DNA from: Oleispirillum sp963678075
GTDB taxonomy: Bacteria > Pseudomonadota > Alphaproteobacteria > Rhodospirillales > Rhodospirillaceae
Assembly (NCBI GenBank): GCA_963678075.2
Contig: CAXXPK010000003.1
Location: forward strand, 310,001 to 374,000
DNA: 64,000 bases
Direction: 5' to 3'
The position numbers and the translations under genes were made by a program. Positions 38,422-46,933 of the stretch are shown piece after piece. The notes under the pieces are model-generated. The model was not told the DNA's origin, did no database searches, and was given only the letters and a program-made list of their open reading frames with translations. Positions within the stretch are counted from its first letter, which is position 1; every line of letters begins with the position of its first letter.

Positions 38422-39825
38422 TTAAGGCTCCTCGTTGCGGGTTCCCGCAGGGTTTGCGGGGAACAGACCGACAATATCCTGGGCGTGCCCGATTTCCCGG
38501 ACCGACAGCCCGTCGGGCGGCGCGCCTTTGCGGTTGGCGGCGCGCAGGCGCCGGGGCATCAAAACGGCGGTGAAACCCAGTTTCGCCGCTTCCTTCAGGC
38601 GAAGATCGGGCTGCGTTACCGCGCGAATCTCGCCCGACAAGCCGGTTTCGCCGAACACTGCGGTGTTCGGCGGGGCGGGAACGCCGCTGATCGACGACAG
38701 CACCGCGCAGGCCACCGCCAAGTCCGCCGCGGGCTCGCTGATTTTCAATCCGCCCGCGACGTTCAAATAAACGTCATGACCGCCAAATGCAATGCCGCAT
38801 CGCGCTTCCAGCACCGCCAACAGCATCGCCAGCCGTCCGCCGTCCCATCCGATCACCGCGCGGCGCGGCGTGCCATGGGCGGTGGGGGCGACCAGGGCCT
38901 GAATTTCCACCAGCAGCGGGCGCGATCCCTCCAGCCCGGCGAAGACGCAATTGCCCGCGATGTTGCCGCGCCGTTCGGCCAGGAACAGGGCCGAGGGATT
39001 GGCCACCTCGGTCAGGCCGATGTCGGTCATTTCGAAGACGCCGATCTCGTCGGTGGCGCCGAAGCGGTTCTTGGTGGCGCGCAGGATGCGGAAGTGGTGG
39101 CCGCGCTCTCCCTCGAAATAAAGGACGGTATCGACCATGTGCTCGACGACGCGGGGACCGGCCAGGGTGCCTTCCTTGGTGACGTGGCCGACCAGAAACA
39201 GAACGAACCCCCGCCGTTTCGCCAGGCGGATCAGTTCATGCGCGCAGGCCCGCACCTGGGTGACGGTGCCGGGGGCGGAATCCAGGGTGTCCAGAAACAT
39301 CGTCTGGATCGAATCGATCACCACCACGTCGGGGGGATGTGCCACGTCCAGGCTGGCCACGATGTCGCGCAACGAGGTGGCGGCGGCCAACTCCACCGGC
39401 GCGTCGGCCAGTCCCAGGCGCCGGGCGCGCAGGCGCACCTGATCCACCGCCTCTTCGCCCGAGACATAAACGCAGCGCGCGCCCTTGATCGCCAGTTGGG
39501 CGGCGGCCTGCAACAGCAGCGTCGATTTGCCGATGCCGGGGTCGCCGCCGACCAGCAGCACCGATCCCGCGACCAGTCCGCCGCCGGTGACGCGGTCCAG
39601 TTCGCCGATGCCGGTGCCACGGCGGGGAACCGGGTCGCCGACTCCGGCCAGCGGCACGAAGTCGATGACGCGGCCCTTGGACAGGGCACGCCCCTGCGGC
39701 GAGGCCTCGGGCGCGGCTTCCTCGGCGATGGTGTTCCAGGCGCCGCAGGCCTCGCACCGGCCCATCCACTTGCCGTGGACCGCGCCGCAGGACTGACAGA
39801 CGTATCGGACCGCGGATTTCGCCAT
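38422..39825 (-). CDS. radA: DNA repair protein RadA
   Basis: 467 residues, intact. RadA is a RecA-like branch-migration helicase for recombination intermediates. It has the N-terminal zinc finger (CQSCG ... CEACG, residues 9-28), Walker A GDPGIGKSTLLL near 95, VVIDSIQTMFL (Walker B region), the RadA-specific KNRFGATDEIG near 255, and the C-terminal Lon-protease-like domain. The two CGCGCAGGC sites at about 38705 and 39428 are the borders of the deletion seen in the other copy. Confidence 0.96.
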   Translation of the reverse strand: MAKSAVRYVCQSCGAVHGKWMGRCEACGAWNTIAEEAAPEASPQGRALSKGRVIDFVPLAGVGDPVPRRGTGIGELDRVTGGGLVAGSVLLVGGDPGIGKSTLLLQAAAQLAIKGARCVYVSGEEAVDQVRLRARRLGLADAPVELAAATSLRDIVASLDVAHPPDVVVIDSIQTMFLDTLDSAPGTVTQVRACAHELIRLAKRRGFVLFLVGHVTKEGTLAGPRVVEHMVDTVLYFEGERGHHFRILRATKNRFGATDEIGVFEMTDIGLTEVANPSALFLAERRGNIAGNCVFAGLEGSRPLLVEIQALVAPTAHGTPRRAVIGWDGGRLAMLLAVLEARCGIAFGGHDVYLNVAGGLKISEPAADLAVACAVLSSISGVPAPPNTAVFGETGLSGEIRAVTQPDLRLKEAAKLGFTAVLMPRRLRAANRKGAPPDGLSVREIGHAQDIVGLFPANPAGTRNEEP

Positions 39826-39848
39826 GGCTCAGACTCCGCCCCGGGAAA

Positions 39849-40015
39849 ACCAGGCCGGGCTCCGCTCGGACCCGCACAGGGCCTTGGGCCCTGTGTACCC
39901 GTGACTTGTTTTGCGCCGCGAATCGGCCATCGACCATTGCGCGGGGGCGATGATATCAATGCGCTTCGCGCGAAAACCAGAACGAATGGGGTCTAGGGGC
40001 AGCGCCCCTGTTGAA
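39849..40015. repeat. Intergenic hairpin repeats upstream of radA
   Basis: Duplicate of 16180-16327, including CACAGGGCC TTG GGCCCTGTG and GCGCTTCGCGCGAAAACCAG, plus the additional small hairpin AGGGGC AGC GCCCCT at 39995-40009, which is cut off at CTAG in the other copy. It may end the transcript of the ABC operon. Confidence 0.55.
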
Positions 40016-40022
40016 CTTTCCC

Positions 40023-40793
40023 TCACTTCCGCAAGTCCATGGTGATCGGGCCTTCGGCGCGGCCGTGGATGAACTGATCGACGTGGGCATTGCCGGAGTG
40101 GTCGATCTCGGCGATCGGGCCGACCCAGATCAGTTTGCCCTTGTAGAGCATCGCCACGCGGTCGGCGATCTTGCGGGCCGAGGCCATGTCGTGGGTGATG
40201 GTCACCGCCGTGGCGCCCAGGCGTTTAACGCAGGTGACGATCAAATCGTTGATGACGTCGGCCATGATCGGGTCCAGCCCGGTGGTCGGTTCGTCGAAGA
40301 AGATGACCTCGGGCTCGGTCGCCACCGCGCGCGCCAGACCGACGCGTTTTTGCATGCCGCCCGATAGTTCGGCGGGCCATAAGTCGGCCACGTCCTTGGT
40401 CAGGCCGACCTTGGCCAGGGCCTCCACCGCCAGATCGTAGGCCTTGGCGCGGTCCATGCCCTTGCCCTGAATCGCCCCGAACGAGACGTTTTCCCAAACC
40501 GGCAGGCTGTCGAACAGGGCCGCGCCCTGGAACAGCATGCCGATTTTCGCGTTGATGGCTTCCAGCGCGCGGCCCGAGACGCCCACCACCTCGTCGCCGT
40601 CCACCGTGATCGAACCGGACTCGGGACGCAGGATGCCCTGGATGCACTTGATCAGCACCGACTTGCCAGAGCCGGAACCGCCGATCACCACCAGCGATTC
40701 GCCAGCCGCGATGTCCAGGTCGATGCCGTCCAGAACGACCTTGTCGCCAAAGCGTTTGTGCACGTCGCGCAAGCGGATTTTCGGCTGGCTCAT
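40023..40793 (-). CDS. mlaF: ABC transporter ATP-binding protein (MlaF type)
   Basis: 256 residues. Walker A IGGSGSGKSVLIK near residue 38, signature LSGGMQKRVGLARA near 140, Walker B EVIFFDEPTTGLDP near 161 and the switch His in VTITHDMASA. Closest to MlaF/Ttg2A, the ATPase of lipid transport between outer and inner membrane. It lies 11 bp after the MlaE-like permease. The MlaD, MlaB and MlaC partners are not in this window. Confidence 0.88.
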   Translation of the reverse strand: MSQPKIRLRDVHKRFGDKVVLDGIDLDIAAGESLVVIGGSGSGKSVLIKCIQGILRPESGSITVDGDEVVGVSGRALEAINAKIGMLFQGAALFDSLPVWENVSFGAIQGKGMDRAKAYDLAVEALAKVGLTKDVADLWPAELSGGMQKRVGLARAVATEPEVIFFDEPTTGLDPIMADVINDLIVTCVKRLGATAVTITHDMASARKIADRVAMLYKGKLIWVGPIAEIDHSGNAHVDQFIHGRAEGPITMDLRK

Positions 40794-40804
40794 GCTTCAG
40801 GCTT

Positions 40805-41578
40805 TCATTGCGCGAAGAAGATTTCGGTGACGATGTAGTTGGAAATCAGAATCAGGATCGAGGCGGAGACCACCGCGTTGGTGGTCGCCGTGCCGACGCC
40901 CTGGGCGCCGCCCTTGGAATGATAGCCGTTGTAGCAGCCCATCAGGGCGATCAGAAATCCGAACACCGCCGCCTTGGCCAAGCCGGAGACCACGTCCAGG
41001 GCCTCCATCACGTCCCAGGTGTTGGCCAGATAGCTGCCGGAATTGAAGCCCAGCTTGCCGATGCCGATGATATAGCCGCCGAACACCCCCAGGATGTCGG
41101 CCACCACCACCAGCAGCGGCATCATCAACAGGCCCGCCAGCAGGCGTGGCGCCACCAGGTACTTGAAGGGATTGGTGGACAAGGTGGTCAGGGCATCGAC
41201 TTGCTCGGTGACGCGCATGGTGCCGATTTCGGCGGCCATCGAGGCGCCGATGCGGCCCGCCACCATCAAGCCGGCCAGCACCGGACCCAGTTCGCGGGTG
41301 ATGGACAGCACCACAACCATCGCCACCGCGCCTTCCGCCTGGAAGCGCGCGAAGCCGGAATGGCTTTGTAGCGCCAGCACCATGCCGGAAAAGATCGCGG
41401 TCAGCGCCACCACCGGCAACGAAAAGTAACCGATATCCAGGAACTGCCGCAGGATTTGCCGGGGGAAGAAGGGGGGGTGCACCATGTGCGAGACGGCGAT
41501 CGCGGTGAACCGCGTCAGCCGCCCGACGGCGCCCAGGAAGTTAAGGAATACCTGTCCGATCAGTGCCAGAAAGTTCAT
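40805..41578 (-). CDS. mlaE: ABC transporter permease (MlaE type)
   Basis: 257 residues with five or six membrane segments and the MlaE family blocks AIFSGMVLALQSHSGF, ELGPVLAGLMVAGRIGAS and AAEIGTMRVTEQVDAL. It pairs with the ATPase directly downstream for phospholipid transport at the inner membrane. Its start overlaps the alr stop by 4 bp. Confidence 0.9.
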   Translation of the reverse strand: MNFLALIGQVFLNFLGAVGRLTRFTAIAVSHMVHPPFFPRQILRQFLDIGYFSLPVVALTAIFSGMVLALQSHSGFARFQAEGAVAMVVVLSITRELGPVLAGLMVAGRIGASMAAEIGTMRVTEQVDALTTLSTNPFKYLVAPRLLAGLLMMPLLVVVADILGVFGGYIIGIGKLGFNSGSYLANTWDVMEALDVVSGLAKAAVFGFLIALMGCYNGYHSKGGAQGVGTATTNAVVSASILILISNYIVTEIFFAQ

Positions 41579-42714
41579 GTTGCGGCGCCGTTCGCATAAA
41601 TCCGGTGAAGACGCGGGCCAAGGCGGGTCAACAGTTCGTAGGAAATGGTTTTTCCCGCGTTTGCCAGTTCGTCGATGCTGGCATATTTACCGATAACGTC
41701 GATGGTGTCACCCGGTACGATGCGATCGGCGGGGACATCGCTGATATCGAAGGCGGTCAGGTCCATCGAGATCCGTCCGATCAGCCGCGCCCGATAGGCG
41801 CCGAGAACGGTGCCGAACACCGGATGCTCGGGGTTGGAAATGCCGCGCAGGAAGCCGTCGGCATAGCCTAGGGCGACGGTGGCGACCCGGGTCGGCGCGG
41901 CCAGCGCATGGGTGGCGCCATAGCCCACCGTCTGCGGCGGCAGGGCGTCGTGAATCTGCAGGATCTTCGCCGACAGGGTGGCGACCGGCGCCATCGGGTT
42001 GATGGGGGCGTTGGTCGGGTTGCCGCCGTAAAGCGCGATTCCTGGCCGCACCAGGCCAAAGTGGGCGGCGGCGCCCAGGAAAATGCCCGACGACGCGGAC
42101 AGGCTGGCGGGCACCCCCGGAAGGTCGCGGGAAAAGGCGGCGAAGCGGTCGATCTGTGCGGCGCTCATCGGGTGGGTGGGGTCGTCGGTGCAGGCGAAGT
42201 GGCTGACCAGCAGGCAGGGCGCGATCGCCCGCATGGTTTCGGCGTCGGCGCGGAGTGTGTCGAACGCGGCGCGGTCGAGGCCAAGCCGGGTCATTCCGGT
42301 GTCGATCTGGATCGCGGCGGGGTAGGCGCGGCCGGTGGCCTTGGCCAGGGCCGCCCACCCCGTCACCTGATGCGGCGCGTTCAGAACCGGAATCAGGGCG
42401 TGGGCGGCGAAGTCGGCCTCGGTCCCCGGATTGGGACCGTGCAGCACGAAGATTTTGGCCTTGGGCAGGGCGCCGCAGAGGGCGATACCTTCGTCCAGGT
42501 GAGCGACAAAGAAGGTCCGGCATCCCGCCGCCGCCAGTGCCGGGGCGACATGGGCCGCGCCCAGTCCATAGGCGTCGGCCTTGACCACCGCGCCGGTTTC
42601 GGCGGCGGCGGCCTTGTTCTTCAACAGCAGCCAGTTGCCGACGATCGCCGCGAGGTCGACGGTCAGCAACGCCCCGGCGCGGGCCGGGGCCGCCGATACG
42701 GTCGACAGCGACAC
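41575..42714 (-). CDS. alr: Alanine racemase
   Basis: 379 residues, PLP enzyme making D-alanine for peptidoglycan. The PLP lysine is in AVVKADAYGLGAAH near residue 45; the second catalytic base, Tyr, is probably in VGYGATHAL near 255; RLIGRISMDLTAFD near 305 is a conserved block. It starts 6 bp after the dnaB stop and overlaps mlaE by 4 bp, so it belongs to the dnaB-alr-mlaEF transcript. Confidence 0.94.
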   Translation of the reverse strand: MSLSTVSAAPARAGALLTVDLAAIVGNWLLLKNKAAAAETGAVVKADAYGLGAAHVAPALAAAGCRTFFVAHLDEGIALCGALPKAKIFVLHGPNPGTEADFAAHALIPVLNAPHQVTGWAALAKATGRAYPAAIQIDTGMTRLGLDRAAFDTLRADAETMRAIAPCLLVSHFACTDDPTHPMSAAQIDRFAAFSRDLPGVPASLSASSGIFLGAAAHFGLVRPGIALYGGNPTNAPINPMAPVATLSAKILQIHDALPPQTVGYGATHALAAPTRVATVALGYADGFLRGISNPEHPVFGTVLGAYRARLIGRISMDLTAFDISDVPADRIVPGDTIDVIGKYASIDELANAGKTISYELLTRLGPRLHRIYANGAAT

Positions 42715-42720
42715 GATCCG

Positions 42721-44226
42721 TTATCCCCCGTAAGGTAGGTGGTCGTCTTCCGTCCAGTTGCCGAAGGTGGTGTACTCTCCATTGAAGTGGAGCACAACCG
42801 TATCGGTGGGGCCGTGGCGCTGCTTGGCGATGATGCACTCGGCCTTGTTTTCGATGGCTTTCAGGGAGTCTTCCCACTCGTTGATGATGCGGGCGTGCTT
42901 GGCGTTATCGTCGCCGTCGCGCTGCTGCGGCTTCTTGACCTTCTTGTAATAGTGCTCGCGGAACACGAACATCACCACGTCGGCGTCCTGCTCGATGGAG
43001 CCGGATTCGCGCAGATCGGACAATTGCGGCCGTTTGTCGTCGCGGCTTTCGACGGCGCGGGACAACTGCGACAGGGCCAGAACCGGCACGCTCAGCTCCT
43101 TGGCCAGAATCTTCAGGCCGCGCGTCATTTCCGACAGTTCCTGCACGCGGTTGCTTTCGCGACGACTGGAGGTGCCGGGGGACAGCAGTTGCAGGTAGTC
43201 GATGACGACCATGCCCAGGTTTTCCTGGCGCTTCAGGCGCCGCGCGCGGGCGCGGATGGCGCCCACCGTCAGGCCTGGGGTGTCGTCGATGAACAGCGGC
43301 ACCTTTTCCAGTTCGCCGACCGCGGCGGACAGCTTGTTGAAGTCGTCCTGCACCATGTGTCCGGTGCGCATCTTGTGGCCGGGGATCTGCGCCTCGTTGG
43401 AAAGGATACGGGTGGCCAGCTGTTCGGCCGACATTTCCAGCGAGAAGAAGGCGGTCACCGCGCCCGGCCCCTTGGGGTCGCGCAGGCGGGCATAGGCGGC
43501 GTTGTAGGCGATCGCGGTGGCGAGCGCGGTCTTGCCCATGCCGGGGCGTCCGGCGAGGATCAAAAGGTCCGAGTTGTGCAACCCGCCCAAAAGGTTGTCG
43601 AGGTCCAGAAGGCCGGTGGTGACGCCCGACAGGCCGCTTGCCTTGTGGGCGGCGTCCGCCATGTTGAGGGAGAGTTTCAGCGCCGTCTTGAACGGCGTGA
43701 AGCCCTTCGCGGTGTCGCCGGTGGTGGCAAGTTGGTACAGCCCTTCCTCGGCCTTGCGGATCTGGTCGTCGGCGGAGGCATCGCCCGATTCGTCGAAGGC
43801 GTCGTTGACCACGTCCTCGCCCAGCGCGATCAGTTGGCGCCGGATGAACAGATCATGGATCAGGCGACCGTACTGTTCGGCGTTGATGATGCCGACCACC
43901 GATTCCGCTAGTTTCAGCAGATAGGCGGGGCCGCCGACGCGCTCCAGTTCCGGCCCGCCGTCCATCACCCGCTTCAAGGTGATCGGGTCGGCGGTGTCGC
44001 CGCGTTCGTGCATCATCAGGCATAGCTCGAAGATCCGCCGATGGGTGCTGTCGGCGAAATGGTCGGGCTTCAGCAGGTCGATAACCTTGTCGATCGCCGC
44101 GTTGTTGTTGAGGATGGCGCCCAGCAGTGCCTGCTCGGCCTCGACATCATAGGGCGGCATGCGGGGGCCGCGCGGCGTGGCGGAGCGAAGGTCGTCGGCG
44201 AAGGCGGTGTCCGGGAACTGGTTCAT
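42721..44226 (-). CDS. dnaB: Replicative DNA helicase DnaB
   Basis: 501 residues, usual length, no intein. The N-terminal domain begins MPPYDVEAEQALLGAILNN; the RecA-like domain has Walker A GRPGMGKTALATAIA near 228, MVVIDYLQLLSPG (Walker B) and LSQLSRAVESRDDKRP. DnaB unwinds DNA at the replication fork. It follows the ribosomal protein genes rpsF-rpsR-rplI. Confidence 0.96.
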   Translation of the reverse strand: MNQFPDTAFADDLRSATPRGPRMPPYDVEAEQALLGAILNNNAAIDKVIDLLKPDHFADSTHRRIFELCLMMHERGDTADPITLKRVMDGGPELERVGGPAYLLKLAESVVGIINAEQYGRLIHDLFIRRQLIALGEDVVNDAFDESGDASADDQIRKAEEGLYQLATTGDTAKGFTPFKTALKLSLNMADAAHKASGLSGVTTGLLDLDNLLGGLHNSDLLILAGRPGMGKTALATAIAYNAAYARLRDPKGPGAVTAFFSLEMSAEQLATRILSNEAQIPGHKMRTGHMVQDDFNKLSAAVGELEKVPLFIDDTPGLTVGAIRARARRLKRQENLGMVVIDYLQLLSPGTSSRRESNRVQELSEMTRGLKILAKELSVPVLALSQLSRAVESRDDKRPQLSDLRESGSIEQDADVVMFVFREHYYKKVKKPQQRDGDDNAKHARIINEWEDSLKAIENKAECIIAKQRHGPTDTVVLHFNGEYTTFGNWTEDDHLPYGG

Positions 44227-44258
44227 CCGCGCACCATAGCACGCCGTTGTGGGAAAAG

Positions 44259-44280
44259 TTGTCCACAGCCCTGTGGATGT
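44259..44280. promoter_or_regulatory. Pair of DnaA-box-like sites before dnaB
   Basis: TTGTCCACA at 44259-44267 and, on the other strand, ACATCCACA at 44272-44280 resemble the DnaA box TTATCCACA with one or two changes each, arranged as an inverted repeat 33-54 bp upstream of the dnaB start. Could mediate control by DnaA; inferred from motif only. Confidence 0.35.
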
Positions 44281-44322
44281 CGGGGATTACGGCGGCGGTT
44301 TCGAATCGGCGAGGAAACCGGA

Positions 44323-44871
44323 TTATTCGGCTTCCGGAGTCACGTCGGTGATTTCTTTGTTCTCTTCGATCGCGGCGATCTCGTCGGTCTCGTCGGCTTC
44401 CGGGGCGGCGCTCAGCATCGCCTCTTCTTCCGAACGGGCGACGACGACGGTGACGTTGACCTTGACCTCGGCATGCAGCAGGAACGGCACGACGTAGCTG
44501 CCCAGCGTCTTGATCGGCTGGTTCATCTGCGCCTGCGACTTCTCGACCGAGAAGCCGCCCTCCTTGACCGCGTCGCGGATGTCGCGGGCGGTCACCGATC
44601 CGTACAGCTGGCCGGTTTCGGCGGCCTGACGCACGATCACCAAACGCAGGCCGTTCATCTTGGCGGCCACCGCCTCGGCCTCCTCGCGACGCTTCAGGTT
44701 GGCGGCTTCGATCTGGACGCGCTGCTTGGCGAAAAGCTCAAGATTGGCCTTGGTGGCGCGCATCGCCTTGTTCTGCGGCAGCAGATAGTTGCGCGCGAAG
44801 CCCGGCTTGACGCTGACCACGTCGCCGATCTGGCCGAGCCGTTCGATGCGTTCCAACAGAATGACTTCCAT
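44323..44871 (-). CDS. rplI: 50S ribosomal protein L9
   Basis: 182 residues. The N-terminal domain MEVILLERIERLGQIGDVVS and VKPGFARNYLLPQNKAMRAT is typical, then the long central helix and the C-terminal 23S-binding domain; a 30-residue acidic tail rich in Glu extends beyond the E. coli protein, as is common in alphaproteobacteria. Third gene of the rpsF operon. Confidence 0.96.
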   Translation of the reverse strand: MEVILLERIERLGQIGDVVSVKPGFARNYLLPQNKAMRATKANLELFAKQRVQIEAANLKRREEAEAVAAKMNGLRLVIVRQAAETGQLYGSVTARDIRDAVKEGGFSVEKSQAQMNQPIKTLGSYVVPFLLHAEVKVNVTVVVARSEEEAMLSAAPEADETDEIAAIEENKEITDVTPEAE

Positions 44872-44934
44872 TGTTTTCTTCCTTTCTGTTCGTCCGGCGA
44901 CGCCGCGAGGGGCGTCCCGTTAGGAATGCGAAAC

Positions 44935-44960
44935 GCGGACCGCGCGCGTGCGCGATCCGC
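44935..44960 (-). terminator. Hairpin between rpsR and rplI
   Basis: GCGGA-C-CGCGC / GCGCG-A-TCCGC, an 11-bp stem with one mismatch and a 4-nt loop, in the 116-bp gap of the operon. It is not followed by a long T run on the minus strand, so it is more likely an attenuating or mRNA-stabilising structure than a full terminator. Confidence 0.4.
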
Positions 44961-44987
44961 CGGAGTTTTGGAAAAAAGCCCGAAGGC

Positions 44988-45224
44988 TTACTTCATCACG
45001 TAGGGCAGAAGCGACAGGTAACGGGCGCGCTTGATGGCGCGGGCCAGTTCACGCTGTTTCTTCGCCGACACTGCGGTGATGCGGCTGGGGACGATCTTGC
45101 CGCGTTCCGACACGAAGCGGCTCAGCAGCTTGATGTCCTTGAAGTCGATCTTCGGAGCCTGCGCGCCGGAAAACAGGCAGGTCTTGCGACGACGGAAAAA
45201 CGGGCGACGCGGAGCAGCGGTCAT
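44988..45224 (-). CDS. rpsR: 30S ribosomal protein S18
   Basis: 78 residues. RPFFRRRKTCLFSGAQAPKI at the N-terminus and KIVPSRITAVSAKKQRELAR in the middle are diagnostic. S18 binds as a dimer with S6 in the 30S platform. The start overlaps the rpsF stop by one base. Confidence 0.96.
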   Translation of the reverse strand: MTAAPRRPFFRRRKTCLFSGAQAPKIDFKDIKLLSRFVSERGKIVPSRITAVSAKKQRELARAIKRARYLSLLPYVMK

Positions 45225-45640
45225 CAGAGGTCTCCTTCAGCGGCTTGAGGTGCGGAGGGCGCACGGTCGAAGCGGCGTCCACCGCGATCGCCACGGTCAC
45301 CGCGATCGCCGCGTTCGTTACGCGGCTGCATCATCGCCGATAGACCTTCTTCCAACGCATCGACGCGCACCGTCATATAGCGCAGGATGTCTTCGTTGAT
45401 GCGCATCTGACGTTCGTACTCGGCGACCGCCGCAGACGGAGCGTCGATGTTCAACAGGACGTAGTGTCCCTTGCGATTCTTGTTGATACGGTAGGAGAGG
45501 TTGCGCAACCCCCACATTTCCCGCTTCTTGATCTCGCCGCCGCCGGCGGTGAGGATTTCGTTGAATCGATCAACCAGCGCTTCCACCTTGGCGGCGCTGA
45601 TGTCCTGACGCGCGATCACCACGCTTTCGTACAATGCCAT
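45224..45640 (-). CDS. rpsF: 30S ribosomal protein S6
   Basis: 138 residues. MALYESVVIARQDISAAKVE starts the fold; KKREMWGLRNLSYRINKNRK and HYVLLNIDAP follow. The C-terminal tail with repeated GDRGDRGGRR is a charged extension. First gene of rpsF-rpsR-rplI-dnaB-alr. Confidence 0.96.
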   Translation of the reverse strand: MALYESVVIARQDISAAKVEALVDRFNEILTAGGGEIKKREMWGLRNLSYRINKNRKGHYVLLNIDAPSAAVAEYERQMRINEDILRYMTVRVDALEEGLSAMMQPRNERGDRGDRGDRGGRRFDRAPSAPQAAEGDL

Positions 45641-45786
45641 GTCTTTCGACTCCCTATGGCTTCTCTCTTCCCGGGTTTTTGAGACTGAAACAATGTTTCA
45701 CCGCCGTCTCACCAGGCATAGCCGATCCCATGATCGGCAAGGAGTTGCAAGGTGGCGGACTATACACATCTTTTGTGGCGTTGCAA
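45641..45786 (-). promoter_or_regulatory. rpsF promoter and structured leader
   Basis: On the minus strand TTGCAA (45781-45786) and TATAGT (45759-45764) are separated by 16 bp and form a good promoter. The ~110-nt leader that follows can fold into GCCGATC ATGG GATCGGC and a second hairpin TGAGAC-GGCGG-TGAAAC-ATT-GTTTCA-GTCTCA, two 6-bp stems interrupted by a 5-nt bulge. In many bacteria the S6-S18 complex represses this operon through a bulged leader hairpin; the usual CCG of that motif is not seen in the bulge on this strand. Confidence 0.45.
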
Positions 45787-45870
45787 GGGGCGCTTGACAT
45801 TGGGGGGGGTTGTGCTTCTTTTGACGGCGGAGTGGTTGATTTACTTGTGACAGATCTGGAGGATGAGCGC

Positions 45871-46815
45871 ATGCGCGCAGTAGTTTTCCCGGGGCAAGGT
45901 TCTCAGTCCGTCGGTATGGGGAAGGAACTCGCGGCGACGTTTTCGGTCGCGCGGGAGGTCTTCGCCGAGGTTGAGGATGCTCTCGAGCTGAAGCTGACGC
46001 AGATGATGTTCGAGGGTCCGGAACAAGACCTGATGATGACCGAGAACACCCAGCCCGCGTTGATGGCCGTCAGCGTCGCGATCGTTCGGGTGCTCGACAA
46101 AGAATATGGTGTCCGCCTGCCGGACGTCGCGTCCTACGTCGCCGGTCATTCGCTGGGCGAGTATTCGGCGCTGTGCGCGTCGGGCGCCTTGAAGCTGGGC
46201 GATACCGCCCGTCTGCTGAAGACTCGCGGTCGCGCCATGCAAAAGGCGGTGCCGTTCGGCATGGGCGCGATGGCCGCGATCCTCGGCCTCGACGCCGAGC
46301 AGGCGCGCACCCTGTCCGAGGAAGCCTCGGAAGGCGAGATCTGCGAAGCCGCCAACGACAACGCGCCGGGCCAGGTGGTGGTGTCCGGGCATGTCGGCGC
46401 GGTCAAGCGCGCCATCGAAATCGCCAAGAAGCTGGGCGTCAAGCGCAGCGTTCTGCTGCCGGTCAGCGCGCCCTTCCATTGCGCGTTGATGCGTCCCGCC
46501 GCTGAGATCATGCGCGAGGCCCTGGCCCGCGTCGAATTGGTGGCGCCGTCGCTGCCGGTGGTCGCCAACGTCACCGCGCGCGCGACCGACGACCCCGAGG
46601 AAATCCGCAAGCTCCTGGTCGAACAGGTGTGCGGCTCGGTGCGTTGGCGCGAAAGCGTGCAGTTCATGAAGGGCAAGGGCGTCAACACCCTGGTCGAGGT
46701 CGGTTCCGGCCGTGTCCTTTCGGGTTTGGCCCGGCGCATCGACCGTGAAATGGACGGCCAGCCGGTCTGTTCCCTGGACGAGATCGCTGCTTTCGCGAAG
46801 GCGGTGGCGGCCTAA
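45871..46815 (+). CDS. fabD: Malonyl-CoA-acyl carrier protein transacylase
   Basis: 314 residues from ATG 45871 (MRAVVFPGQGSQSVGMGKEL), with CTGGAGG just upstream; the open frame extends to 45634 but that part is non-coding. The catalytic Ser is in VAGHSLGEYSALC near residue 93 and the His in VSAPFHCALM near 202. FabD loads malonyl groups onto ACP. First gene of fabD-fabG-acpP-fabF, divergent from rpsF. Confidence 0.95.
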   Translation: MRAVVFPGQGSQSVGMGKELAATFSVAREVFAEVEDALELKLTQMMFEGPEQDLMMTENTQPALMAVSVAIVRVLDKEYGVRLPDVASYVAGHSLGEYSALCASGALKLGDTARLLKTRGRAMQKAVPFGMGAMAAILGLDAEQARTLSEEASEGEICEAANDNAPGQVVVSGHVGAVKRAIEIAKKLGVKRSVLLPVSAPFHCALMRPAAEIMREALARVELVAPSLPVVANVTARATDDPEEIRKLLVEQVCGSVRWRESVQFMKGKGVNTLVEVGSGRVLSGLARRIDREMDGQPVCSLDEIAAFAKAVAA

Positions 46816-46824
46816 AGACGACGG

Positions 46825-46866
46825 AACCGCCCGGTGGCCGAGATGAGGCGCCGGGCGGTTTCTTTG
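46825..46866 (+). terminator. Terminator after fabD
   Basis: AACCGCCCGG (46825-46834) and CCGGGCGGTT (46851-46860) form a 10-bp stem with a 16-nt loop, followed by TCTTTG. It would reduce read-through from fabD into fabG. Confidence 0.6.
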
Positions 46867-46933
46867 TGCGCGGCGGGCGGCGGAGAGAGGCGCCTGCGAC
46901 AAGAAAATCAAAAACAGAACAGAGCATCCATTC

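Noticed and set aside
42721..44226. Possible intein in DnaB
   Set aside because: Length (501 residues) and continuous helicase motifs exclude an insertion.
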